From an uncultured Desulfovibrio sp. (GTDB taxonomy: Bacteria; Desulfobacterota; Desulfovibrionia; Desulfovibrionales; Desulfovibrionaceae), in NCBI GenBank assembly GCA_944327295.1, contig CALVHF010000018.1, positions 1 through 32,817 of the forward strand: a DNA stretch of 32,817 nt, read 5' to 3'. The translations under genes were made by a program, and so were the position numbers. Positions within the stretch are counted from its first letter, which is position 1. Each line of letters starts with the position of its first letter. The notes under the pieces were generated by a model. It did no database searches and was not told where the DNA came from. It worked only from the letters and a program-made list of their open reading frames with translations. Positions 1-7,311 of this stretch are shown here, one piece after another.

Positions 1-130
1 GGAATACTCACGTGGGGGGTGATGCCCCTGAACACATCTCAGGGTGTGGTAGTAAAATCTACCCGGGAACTCAGGTTGATGAAATTCGAGCTGACGCCAC
101 TCTTCGTGGTGTGCCTGCCATTGTTCACAG

Positions 131-178
131 AAAAAAGCACGTCCCCCCTTCGTGCACGAGGTGCGCACAAGGGGGGAC
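131..178 (-). terminator. Intrinsic terminator of the ZraP-like gene
   Basis: Read on the minus strand, arms at 169-178 and 141-150 form a perfect 10-bp stem (AAGGGGGGAC on the plus strand), extended by an inner GTGC/GCAC pairing. A run of six T follows on the minus strand (A131-136 on the plus strand). It lies just after the stop codon of the minus-strand gene that ends at 205. Confidence 0.8.
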
Positions 179-204
179 GCGTTTTGGGGACTGTGTTTTG
201 TCTG

Positions 205-681
205 CTATCTGAGGCCGGCATCAGCCAGGCGCTGCAGATGCCTGTCGTGCAGATCGCGCATCTGATTGCGCAGGTCCACAAGCTCTTGGGCAGTCCGGTT
301 AATGGCCTTGATATCGGGGTTGGCAGCCTGCTCAAGACCGCGCAGTTCGGCGCGCTTCACAAACATTTTGTCGCGCAGGGACTGGGCTTCGTTCCTGAAC
401 TCATTTCTGAGCTTGTCGAAGGTCTTCTGCTGTTCAGGGGTGTAGGCCTGGGCGCGCATGCCGTAGCTGCGGGGGCCGTCCGTATCCCAGCAGTAACCGC
501 CCCTGTGCCAGCCGCCACCGCGGTGGTGCCAGCCGTAGCCATCACCGGGGCAGTCATAACCCGGGCCTGCACCGTATCCGGAGCAGGGGCCGCCACGCCA
601 GGCTTCGGCCGAAGAGACTGCGCCACAGAGGAGACCAAGAGCGAGAGCGGGAACAAGAAGAGCCTTTTTGCTGAGTGTCAT
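205..681 (-). CDS. ZraP/CpxP-like periplasmic heavy-metal-binding protein
   Basis: A 158-residue secreted protein. Residues 1-27 form a signal peptide (basic N-terminus, Leu/Ala-rich core, cleavage after an AEA motif). Residues 28-70 are rich in Gly, His and Cys (WHHRGGGWH and nearby cysteines), a plausible metal-binding segment. Residues 80-155 are a charged helical region starting with TPEQQ, which resembles the LTxEQ motif of the CpxP/Spy/ZraP family. Proteins of this family are periplasmic chaperones or metal sensors; ZraP binds zinc and is made under sigma-54 control in enterics. A sigma-54-type promoter lies upstream at 772-787, which fits a ZraP-like role. The start is supported by AAGGA 9 bases upstream. 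No cognate sensor kinase or ZraR regulator is present in the window. Family assignment is good; the metal is not known. Confidence 0.8.
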   Translation of the reverse strand: MTLSKKALLVPALALGLLCGAVSSAEAWRGGPCSGYGAGPGYDCPGDGYGWHHRGGGWHRGGYCWDTDGPRSYGMRAQAYTPEQQKTFDKLRNEFRNEAQSLRDKMFVKRAELRGLEQAANPDIKAINRTAQELVDLRNQMRDLHDRHLQRLADAGLR

Positions 682-771
682 GGTTGTATCCTTATATATA
701 GAAAGATTGTTTGAGCAAGTACCTTGTGAGGCGTCTTTTTCGGGAGGCTGTGCCTCCTTGCCAAGTTATAT

Positions 772-787
772 AGCATAAAGCGTGCCA
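772..787 (-). promoter_or_regulatory. Sigma-54 promoter upstream of the ZraP-like gene
   Basis: On the minus strand the sequence is TGGCACGCTTTATGCT, with the invariant GG and GC separated by exactly 10 bases and a perfect TGGCAC -24 box. The -12 box is ATGCT rather than TTGCT. The predicted transcript start is near 761, giving a leader of about 80 bases. This is a motif match only. Confidence 0.6.
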
Positions 788-1133
788 AACTTGTTCAGAT
801 CTGCCTCATGCGCCTCAATCCATCCTGTTTTTCGTCCGGCCTGCACTTGTCCTCCATGTCTGCGGGACGCACACAGTCGCGTTTTTAGACAGGCTGGGGA
901 TGTACGCTGTCTGCCCTGTACAAAAAGAAGACAAGGGGTCCCCAAAGGCACAGTCTGTCTGGCTGTGTCCGGATGGATTGTGTCCCATGCCTGAGTTCTC
1001 AGGGCGGGCCTGTCCAGGGGCGCTGCAGAGCGAAAGAGCGGCCCGAAAAAAGCAAGGCGCCCAAAAGCCCTGCCCCGGGCCGCCTTGCCGTCCTGATACC
1101 CCAGGGGGAAGACAAAAACTGCTCTTCCCCGCC

Positions 1134-1161
1134 TTGACAAAAATGCTGGCAGGTTTACATT
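1134..1161 (+). promoter_or_regulatory. Sigma-70-like promoter of the ORP-like cluster
   Basis: A perfect -35 TTGACA (1134-1139) is followed, 16 bases on, by TACATT (1156-1161) as a 4-of-6 -10 box. The start codon of the DUF134-NifX gene is at 1196, so the leader would be about 28 bases. Confidence 0.5.
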
Positions 1162-1162
1162 A

Positions 1163-1176
1163 TGCGCAAATGAGCA
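1163..1176. promoter_or_regulatory. Palindromic site, candidate DUF134 operator
   Basis: TGCGCAAATGAGCA is an imperfect palindrome (five of six positions pair around AA). It overlaps a tandem pair TGCGCAAA/TGAGCAAA (1163-1178). It sits directly downstream of the candidate -10 box, where a bound repressor would block transcription. Binding by the DUF134 product is inference. Confidence 0.4.
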
Positions 1177-1195
1177 AAACAGCTCGGGAGCATCT

Positions 1196-1918
1196 ATGGC
1201 CAGACCCAAACACTGCCGCTATGTGGAGCGTGCACCCAATGCCTGCTACTTCAAGCCCTGCGGCATTCCCTTCTATCTGCTGGACGAGGTGCGACTCAGC
1301 GTCGAGGGCCTGGAGGCCTTGCGTCTTTCGGATATAGAGGGACTGACTGCCAGCGAGGCCGCCCTCAGGGTCCGGGTGTCCCGGCACTCCTATGGCCGCA
1401 CCCTGGCCGAGGCCAGAAAGGCTGTGGCAGAGGCCCTGGTCCACGGCAAGGCCCTGCGCATCGAGGGCGGATCCTATGTTTTGCTTCAAAACGGACACAG
1501 CTGCTTTCGCAAAAGGAGGCCTGACACTATGATTACAGTTGCCATTTCCAGTGAGGGACCGACCCTGGAAGACATGGTGGATTCCCGCTACGGCCGTGCC
1601 GGCGGTTTTCTTCTGGCAAGCTTTGCCGACAACGATTTAAGCAAGGAACCGGAAATTGCCTATCTTGACAACGGCGATGCCCAGATCATGGCCCAGGGTG
1701 CCGGCATAGCCACCACGGAACATCTGTGCAACGCCGGTGTCACGGTGGTGCTCAGCGGCTACGTGGGCCCCAAGGCCTTCGAGGCCCTGGAGGCCGCAGG
1801 CATCGACGTCTACCAGGACATGGACAACATGACCGTGGGCCAGGCCCTGGACAAGTTCCGCAAGGGCGAGTGCACGAAGGCCTCTGCCGCCAATCACGAA
1901 AGCGGCATGCCTCTTTAA
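1196..1918 (+). CDS. DUF134 HTH regulator fused to NifX-like cofactor-binding domain
   Basis: A 240-residue two-domain protein. Residues 1-100 match the DUF134 DNA-binding family (opening MARPKHCRYV, then LEALRLSDIEGLT and a helix-turn-helix over SEAALRVRVSRHSYGRTL). Residues 111-225 match the dinitrogenase iron-molybdenum cofactor-binding (NifX/NafY) domain, with AQGAGIATTEHLCNAGVTVV and GKALDKF-like elements. Such fusions probably sense a metal cluster and act on transcription; in Desulfovibrio related genes accompany the ORP (orange protein) operon. The start is preceded by GGGAG. It is the first gene of a plus-strand set running to 5039 and is 21 bases from the next gene. The palindrome at 1163-1176 suggests autoregulation. 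The bound cofactor cannot be told from sequence. Confidence 0.85.
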   Translation: MARPKHCRYVERAPNACYFKPCGIPFYLLDEVRLSVEGLEALRLSDIEGLTASEAALRVRVSRHSYGRTLAEARKAVAEALVHGKALRIEGGSYVLLQNGHSCFRKRRPDTMITVAISSEGPTLEDMVDSRYGRAGGFLLASFADNDLSKEPEIAYLDNGDAQIMAQGAGIATTEHLCNAGVTVVLSGYVGPKAFEALEAAGIDVYQDMDNMTVGQALDKFRKGECTKASAANHESGMPL

Positions 1919-1939
1919 GCTTCAGGACGGGGGACCGAC

Positions 1940-2860
1940 ATGCGTATTGCCATAGCCAGCGGCAAGGGCGGAGCGGGCAAGACCTCGGTTGCGGCCTCTC
2001 TGGGCAGTGTCTGGGCTGCGGGGCACATCATGGCCGACACGGATGTGGAAGCCCCGAACCTGCACCTGTTCCTTGGCCCCGAGATACACACAAGCTCGAC
2101 CATTGCCCTGCCCATACCCACACAAATCCTGGACTCCTGTACCTCCTGCGGCAAGTGCCACGACATCTGCCGCTACGGAGCCATTGCCAAGTTAGGGGCC
2201 AAGCTCAAGATCTTTCCGGACATGTGTCATGCCTGCGGTGGCTGTTTTGCCGTGTGTCCCGAAAACGCCCTGGTGCAGGGCGAGCGGGTCATAGGCGAGC
2301 TGCGCGAGGGATCTCTTAAAAACGGCACGCCCTGGATCTCCGGTGCCACGCGCATAGGCGAGGTCATGACGCCGCCCCTTCTCAGGGCCCTCTTCAAACG
2401 GCTCTCTTCCATGGAAGAAGCGTATGCCGAAGAAAAGGGCACGCGGCCCGATGTCCTTGTGGACGCGCCTCCAGGGGTCAGCTGTCCTGCGGTCACCGTG
2501 GGCAGCCATGTGGACGCCCTGCTCATGGTGGTCGACTCCTCGCCCTTCGGACTGCACGATTTTCAACTTGCCCACGAGGCCTTTGGCAAACTTGGCAAAC
2601 CCCTGGCCTGTGTTCTCAACAGGGCCGGCATGCCAGGCAACGAGAAAGGCGACGAAACGGTGCGCAGCTACTGCACAGAGCACAATCTGCCCCTGCTCGC
2701 GGAGCTCCCCTTTGAACGCGAGGCCGCCCGGGCCTATTCCTCGGGCCAGCTTCTGTCAGACCTCTCGGACTCCTGGAAGGCTCGCTTCCAGAATTTGGCC
2801 CAGGCTCTCGGGCAGACGTTTGCACACACGACGTGCGGGAGGCCGGCATGCGCGAAATAG
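1940..2860 (+). CDS. MinD/Mrp-like P-loop ATPase with 2[4Fe-4S] ferredoxin insert
   Basis: A 306-residue protein. The N-terminus holds a deviant Walker A (SGKGGAGKT, residues 7-15) followed by DTDVEAPNLH. A bacterial ferredoxin insert carries two complete cluster motifs, C67-C70-C73-C77 and C96-C99-C102-C106. A second ATPase segment includes LVDAPPGVSCP. This architecture is typical of ORP-cluster ATPases in Desulfovibrio, which are thought to work with a NifX-like metal protein, possibly in positioning or cluster transfer. The start has GGGGGA just upstream. The 3' end overlaps the start of the next ATPase by 13 bases, so the two are probably translationally coupled and act as a pair. The exact reaction is not established. 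Confidence 0.9.
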   Translation: MRIAIASGKGGAGKTSVAASLGSVWAAGHIMADTDVEAPNLHLFLGPEIHTSSTIALPIPTQILDSCTSCGKCHDICRYGAIAKLGAKLKIFPDMCHACGGCFAVCPENALVQGERVIGELREGSLKNGTPWISGATRIGEVMTPPLLRALFKRLSSMEEAYAEEKGTRPDVLVDAPPGVSCPAVTVGSHVDALLMVVDSSPFGLHDFQLAHEAFGKLGKPLACVLNRAGMPGNEKGDETVRSYCTEHNLPLLAELPFEREAARAYSSGQLLSDLSDSWKARFQNLAQALGQTFAHTTCGRPACAK

Positions 2861-3768
2861 TCATCATCAGCGGCAAGGGCGGCACGGGCAAGACGAGCCT
2901 GTGCGCAGCCTTCGCGGCCCTTGCCCGCAACGCGGTGCTCTGCGACCTTGATGTGGACGTTCCTGATCTGCACATTGTACTGAACCCGAAGGATGGCGAA
3001 GGCCATGTCTTCATGGGCGGCAACAAGGCACAGGTGCGCAAGGAAGACTGCATTGGCTGCGGCCAGTGCGCAGATCTTTGCCGCTTTGACGCCATCACCA
3101 TGGACGAGGACAAGGCGCACATCAACGAACTCAACTGCGAAGGGTGCGGCGTGTGCGTCACCCTGTGCCCGCAAAAGGCCCTGGACTTTCCGGCCGCCCG
3201 CTGCGGCGACTGGTATGTGGGCGAGACCCGCTTCGGTCCCTTCTTGCACGCCGTCCTGGTTCCTGGCCAGGAAAACTCCGGCAAGCTTGTAACCCTGCTC
3301 AAGCGCGAGGCCAGGGAGCTTGCCAGGCAAAGCGGCCGAGATCTCATCCTCTGTGACGGATCGCCCGGCATTGGCTGTCCTGTCATAAGCTCTCTCTCCG
3401 GTGCCACCCTGGCCGTGGCCGTGGTGGAGCCAAGCCTCTCGGGCAGCCACGACTTTGACCGTGTGGCCCGAGTCTGTGCCCACTTCAGGGTGCCCATTGG
3501 CGTCATTGTCAACAAGGCGGACATCAACCCCGAGGAAACAGCACGGATCATCGCCTACTGCGAGCGCGAAGGCCACACCATCCTTGGCACGGTGCCCTTC
3601 TCCTCCGACATCACCAGGGCCACCATTGAAGGAAAGGCCCTGACCGAAATAGACAGCGACCTTGCAGCCTGTCTTGCCCGGATCTGGGAGAAGACAGACG
3701 CCCTGGCCGCAAGCAAGGCAAGGGAGCGGCTGCAGCTGCGAGCCTTCAGCAAGACAACGCTTGCCTGA
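2848..3768 (+). CDS. Second MinD-like ATPase with 2[4Fe-4S] ferredoxin insert
   Basis: A 306-residue paralogue of the preceding gene. Walker A is SGKGGTGKT (residues 8-16); the ferredoxin insert has C68-C71-C74-C78 and C97-C100-C103-C107. The later ATPase motif is LCDGSPGIGCPV. The start at 2848 is chosen over an in-frame ATG at 2833 because GGGAGG lies at 2837-2842, 5 bases upstream, and the protein then begins directly with the first beta strand (MREIVIISGKGG). It overlaps the end of the upstream gene by 13 bases. The two ATPases resemble the paired genes next to orp in Desulfovibrio species and may form a heterodimer; that is inference. Confidence 0.9.
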   Translation: MREIVIISGKGGTGKTSLCAAFAALARNAVLCDLDVDVPDLHIVLNPKDGEGHVFMGGNKAQVRKEDCIGCGQCADLCRFDAITMDEDKAHINELNCEGCGVCVTLCPQKALDFPAARCGDWYVGETRFGPFLHAVLVPGQENSGKLVTLLKREARELARQSGRDLILCDGSPGIGCPVISSLSGATLAVAVVEPSLSGSHDFDRVARVCAHFRVPIGVIVNKADINPEETARIIAYCEREGHTILGTVPFSSDITRATIEGKALTEIDSDLAACLARIWEKTDALAASKARERLQLRAFSKTTLA

Positions 3769-3941
3769 TGCCCCGAAAGCCTTTGCAAACCCAGAAAGCC
3801 CTGACAAAGCACCCCTGTGCCGGCCGTTGTGCCAGGAGTCTGCTCCCTTCAGGGGCACGACAACACATTTTTCCCCATGGCAGCTGACGCAAAGCCAGCC
3901 ATTCATTCACCCTTAAAACCATTCAGGAGGTCCGCGAGGGC

Positions 3942-3969
3942 ACTCTCACGAGGGGTACTCTCACGCGGG
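3942..3969 (+). repeat. Short direct repeat ahead of the NifX-like gene
   Basis: ACTCTCACGAGGG (3942-3954) recurs as ACTCTCACGCGGG (3957-3969), a 15-base period with one mismatch. It lies between a good AGGAGG (3925-3930), which has no start codon near it, and the ATG at 3978. Function unknown. Confidence 0.5.
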
Positions 3970-3977
3970 ACAACAAT

Positions 3978-4358
3978 ATGAGCACACTTCTTGCAGTTCC
4001 TTCCAATATGCCTGGCGGCCTTGACGCCGGCATGGGCATGCACTTTGGCCATTGCGACATCTACACCATCGTCGAGATTGAAGATGGCGCCGTCAAGAAC
4101 GTCTCCACCCTGGAGAACGTGCCCCATCAGCAGGGCGGCTGCCTGGCTCCCGTGCAGCACCTGGCAAGCCACGGAGTGAAGGCCCTGCTTGCCGGCGGCA
4201 TGGGCTTCCGTCCGCTCATGGGCTTCAGGCAGGTGGGCATTGATGTCTACTATGCCGGCCAGTTCGCCACTGTGGGCGATGCCGTCAAGGCCTTCCTGGC
4301 CGGCCAGCTGCCCGCTTTCTCCGAGCAGTTCACCTGCCACGGCGGCGGCGCCCACTAG
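3978..4358 (+). CDS. NifX/NifB-family Mo-Fe cluster-binding protein (ORP-like)
   Basis: A 126-residue protein that is essentially a single dinitrogenase-cofactor-binding domain. Recognisable features are the N-terminal strand, the GMHFGHCDIYTIVEIEDG segment, the PHQQGGCLAPVQHL segment and GVKALLAGGMGFRPLMGF. The C-terminus is His/Gly-rich (CHGGGAH). Proteins of this family bind Fe-S or Mo/Cu-S clusters; the Desulfovibrio orange protein is one example. Its position after two ferredoxin-ATPases supports an ORP-like role. The ribosome site is weak (GCGGGA about 7 bases upstream), and a better AGGAGG lies 48 bases upstream without a start codon. A 209-base gap separates it from the upstream ATPase and contains a GTTGTGCC/GGCACGAC hairpin. 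Confidence 0.85.
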   Translation: MSTLLAVPSNMPGGLDAGMGMHFGHCDIYTIVEIEDGAVKNVSTLENVPHQQGGCLAPVQHLASHGVKALLAGGMGFRPLMGFRQVGIDVYYAGQFATVGDAVKAFLAGQLPAFSEQFTCHGGGAH

Positions 4359-4652
4359 ACCGGAACAGGCCTCAAGGCCCATCCGGGCCTCTTGAAGGCA
4401 GGAATTGATGCGTGCAGCCAGAAAGACAGTGTTTTTTCGGGCTGCCCAGGAAGAAGACGGGGTGCCCGTGCATGGCAGGCAACCGGGCACCCTGCTCCTG
4501 TCCTTCAGGGAAGAGCCTTTCAGGTAGGGCCGCACGAACGCGGAGGGGGCACGCCGCCTGTCGGCGCATGTCCCGCAGAAGTTGCACAGAGCCGGGCGTC
4601 TGCACGTCTGCATTTGGGCATGAGGCGCGTCCGCGCATTCAGGAGTCACAAG

Positions 4653-5039
4653 GTGGAACTTTATTATATTGGTACCATGAAGGACAGCTGCCAGCCGGCA
4701 CTCGATGTCTTTGCAGGCAAGGGCTTTGCTCTTTCGGTCTTTGCCTCCCTTGACGAGGCCTGCGCGGCCCTGCGCACGGCAAAGGAGATGCCCGAACTGA
4801 TTGTTCTGGACGAGAGCGAAAACCGCGGGGAGTCTGAAGCCATGCGCAAGGCTGTCATGGCCCTGCTCTCCATCAATGCCTTTTCCCATGTCGCAGCCAT
4901 GACGCACCTTGATGCCGAGGTGTATCATGACGCCATGGAAGGTCTGGGCATGCTCTCGGCTCTGCCCTACCCGGCCACGGCCGAAGCTGGCGAGCATCTT
5001 TTGGGCGAGCTTGCAAGCCTGCTTGGCAAGACGCTCTAG
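4653..5039 (+). CDS. Small protein of unknown function in ORP-like cluster
   Basis: A 128-residue soluble protein that I do not recognise with certainty. The GTG at 4653 is chosen because AGGAG (4641-4645) sits 7 bases upstream and the coding character begins there; the open frame further upstream is not protein-like. The product starts with ELYYIGTMKDSCQPAL, alternates beta-like and helical segments (ELIVLDESENRG, then KAVMALLSINAFSHVAAMT), and ends at a terminator. The pattern loosely recalls a response-regulator receiver fold, but no phosphorylation site can be claimed. It closes the ORP-like cluster, so a role there is likely by association only. The 294 bases before it hold two hairpins (4372-4395, 4461-4491) and no gene. 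Confidence 0.7.
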   Translation: MELYYIGTMKDSCQPALDVFAGKGFALSVFASLDEACAALRTAKEMPELIVLDESENRGESEAMRKAVMALLSINAFSHVAAMTHLDAEVYHDAMEGLGMLSALPYPATAEAGEHLLGELASLLGKTL

Positions 5040-5708
5040 CCGTCCTGGCACAAGAAAAACGTGAAGTCCGCACCTCTGCTTTCCAAAGGGGCGCGGACTT
5101 TTTTGCGATCCTTTTTTCGAAAAAAGCGCGAGGCGTGCATTCTCACTGGGGACGAAAAGACAATAAACCCTGTAGAAACTATAGGGTTAATACCCTGTGG
5201 CAAAAAAAGTGACATTTTTTTCGAGGACGCAAAAGAGGCAGAGACATCGGCAGATGCCGGGTGAAGAAGGTCTGAAGGAGGCTGTGAAGATGTTCTGTGA
5301 AGGTGCCGGGCGGAAAGGACGATAAGGACGCAAGGGGCGCAGGGGATGCTGCGCGCATCTCCTGCACCCGCCCCCGCCCCCTGCGGCCAGAATCTCTGTG
5401 CCAGTCGGCTGTACAGGGAGCCTTGGGGCGCCTGTGCCTCATAACGTGTATGTATTTGCGGACAAGAGAACAGGCTATGCATGGACATTGCCTGTCATTG
5501 CCGGAGAAAACGGGGATCTGGACATGTCAGACAGGAGGAATAGTCACGTAAAATATCGAAAAGAGGACAAAGGCCGGCCTTTTTGAAGTAAGTTCCTATA
5601 CAATATGGACAATCAGCTTGCGCATGTCCGTGCAATGCATTAGACTGTCTCCCTATTTTGCGTGCAGCCCCCATATGGGCCGCTTCGCATTAGGGAGGTT
5701 TCTTTTTT
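5040..5708. other. Long intergenic region upstream of cstA
   Basis: No gene is supported in these 669 bases. Besides the terminator at 5064-5104 it contains several hairpins: CCCT..TAG/CTA..AGGG near 5167-5187, a 10-bp stem at 5340-5364 with one mismatch, and a GC-rich AAGGCCGGCCTT palindrome followed by T near 5570-5585. I see no convincing -35/-10 pair. The length and structures suggest a regulated leader for cstA, but nothing matches a riboswitch class that I can name. Confidence 0.5.
5064..5104 (+). terminator. Intrinsic terminator of the ORP-like cluster
   Basis: Arms AAGTCCGC (5064-5071) and GCGGACTT (5093-5100) form an 8-bp stem that runs directly into a T tract ending at 5104. It lies 25 bases after the stop codon at 5039. 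Confidence 0.85.
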
Positions 5709-7157
5709 ATGGTCAGTTTTTTCCTTTGCCTGGCCTTTCTGATCGTCGGTTATTTCACCTATGGCAAACTGGTGGAAAACATCTTCGGACCCGACGACCG
5801 TGAAACTCCGGCTGTCACCATCAACGATGGCGTTGACTACGTGGTGCTTCCCCAGTGGAAGCTCTTCCTGATTCAGCTGCTGAACATCGCCGGCCTTGGC
5901 CCCATCTTCGGTGCCTTGCAGGGCGCCCTCTGGGGTCCCGTGGTCTTTTTGTGGATCTGCTTTGGCACCATCTTTGCCGGCGCCGTGCATGACTTCTTCT
6001 CCGGCATGGTGAGCGAACGCAACAAGGGCGCTTCCGTGGCCGAAATCACCGGCATCTACCTTGGCCCGGTGATGAAGACCATCATGCGCGTGTTCGCCGT
6101 GGTCCTGCTGGTCATGGTCGGCACCGTCTTTGCCGTGGGCCCCGCAGGCCTCATCGTGAAGCTCTGCAGTGAGGCCGGTGCTTCCGGCATCATGCTCAAC
6201 GCCACCTTCTGGCTCACGGTGGTGCTGATCTACTACTTCCTTGCCACCTTCATTTCCATCGACAAGATCATCGGCAAGATCTACCCCCTGTTCGGCATCT
6301 GCCTCATCATCATGGCCGTGGGTGTTGCCGGCGGCATGGTTGTCAGCCCCGAATTCCAGATGCCCGAGCTGTGGGACAACTTCACCAACATGCATCCCAA
6401 GGGCACACCCATCTGGGCCTTCATGTTCATCACCGTGGCCTGTGGCGCCATTTCCGGCTTCCATGCCACCCAGTCCCCCCTCATGGCCCGCTGCATGAAG
6501 AGCGAGCGTCAGGGCCGCTTCGTGTTCTATGGCGCCATGGTCAGTGAAGGCATCATCGCCCTCATCTGGGCTGCTGCCGGCTGCACCCTCTACGAAGTCA
6601 CCAATGGCCAGAGCACAGGCCTGCTTGCCAACCTGGCTTCCGGTCAGTCCGCAGCCATCTATGACGTCTGCAGCCAGACCATGGGCGGCATCGGCGTTGC
6701 CCTGGCCATGCTGGGCGTCATTGCCTGCCCCATCACCTCCGGTGACACGGCCTTCCGTTCTGCCCGACTGGTTCTGGCCGACTGGTTCAACATCCCCCAG
6801 GCAAGCTACAAGAACCGTCTGATGCTCTGTGTGCCCCTGCTGCTCGCCGGTGCCTTCATCAGCCAGCTCGACTACACCATTGTCTGGCGCTACTTCAGCT
6901 GGACCAACCAGACCCTGGCCATGATCGTGCTGTGGATGGCCTCCATGTACCTCTTCCTTGAGAAGAAGAACTTCTGGCTCACCGCTGTGCCTGCTACCTT
7001 CATGAGCGCCGTGTCCAGCACCTACTTCTGCATGGCCCCCGAATGCCTGGGCCTTGTGGTCAAGCTGCCTGTCTCGGTTGCCTACATCATCGGCATTGTC
7101 GTGGCCATTCTCTTCCTTTCGCTCTTCCTGCGTGCGACCAAGAAGGCCCGCGCCTAG
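5709..7157 (+). CDS. cstA: CstA family carbon-starvation transporter
   Basis: A 482-residue polytopic inner-membrane protein with many hydrophobic helices from residue 1 on. Family hallmarks are VDYVVLPQWKLF, LNIAGLGPIFGALQG, WGPVVFLWICFGTIFAGAVHDF and GATQSPL/SGDTAFRSARL-like segments. CstA/YjiY-type proteins import peptides or pyruvate; this is the shorter form of about 480 residues, without the long C-terminal extension of enteric members of about 700. The start is set by AGGGAGG (5692-5698) 10 bases upstream of the ATG. It stands alone between a long leader and its own terminator. The substrate is unproven; pyruvate would suit the acetoin and C3 metabolism of this region. Confidence 0.9.
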   Translation: MVSFFLCLAFLIVGYFTYGKLVENIFGPDDRETPAVTINDGVDYVVLPQWKLFLIQLLNIAGLGPIFGALQGALWGPVVFLWICFGTIFAGAVHDFFSGMVSERNKGASVAEITGIYLGPVMKTIMRVFAVVLLVMVGTVFAVGPAGLIVKLCSEAGASGIMLNATFWLTVVLIYYFLATFISIDKIIGKIYPLFGICLIIMAVGVAGGMVVSPEFQMPELWDNFTNMHPKGTPIWAFMFITVACGAISGFHATQSPLMARCMKSERQGRFVFYGAMVSEGIIALIWAAAGCTLYEVTNGQSTGLLANLASGQSAAIYDVCSQTMGGIGVALAMLGVIACPITSGDTAFRSARLVLADWFNIPQASYKNRLMLCVPLLLAGAFISQLDYTIVWRYFSWTNQTLAMIVLWMASMYLFLEKKNFWLTAVPATFMSAVSSTYFCMAPECLGLVVKLPVSVAYIIGIVVAILFLSLFLRATKKARA

Positions 7158-7185
7158 CAGTCAGCCCTTCTTCTCGCAAAGCTTT

Positions 7186-7217
7186 GGGCCGCCGTTTCGG
7201 CGGCCCTTTCCTTTTTT
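7186..7217 (+). terminator. Intrinsic terminator of cstA
   Basis: Arms GGGCCGCC (7186-7193) and GGCGGCCC (7199-7206) form a perfect 8-bp stem with a 5-base loop, followed by TTTCC and six T. It begins 28 bases after the cstA stop codon. Confidence 0.9.
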
Positions 7218-7311
7218 GCCACCGCACGCTACAAGGAAACACATCCTGTACGCTCTCATTTCCGGTTCCAGCACACGCCCCTGGGGCCGGACACAAGAAC
7301 AAGGAACAGCC

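Larger units (their letters stand above)
682..1195. other. Divergent intergenic region between ZraP-like gene and DUF134 gene
   Basis: No convincing gene is present. An open frame on the minus strand (766-1209) has no protein-like composition. The region holds a sigma-54 promoter reading left (772-787), a GGAGGC/GCCTCC hairpin at 743-757 close to the predicted transcript start, and a sigma-70-like promoter with a palindromic site reading right (1134-1176). Confidence 0.6.

Noticed and set aside
766..1209. Minus-strand open frame of 147 codons in the gap before the DUF134 gene.
   Set aside because: Composition is not protein-like, it covers two promoters, and it overlaps the start of the DUF134 gene.
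5606..5621. Possible sigma-54 promoter TGGACAATCAGCTTGC before cstA.
   Set aside because: GG and GC are 11 bases apart instead of the required 10, and the -24 box is TGGACA.
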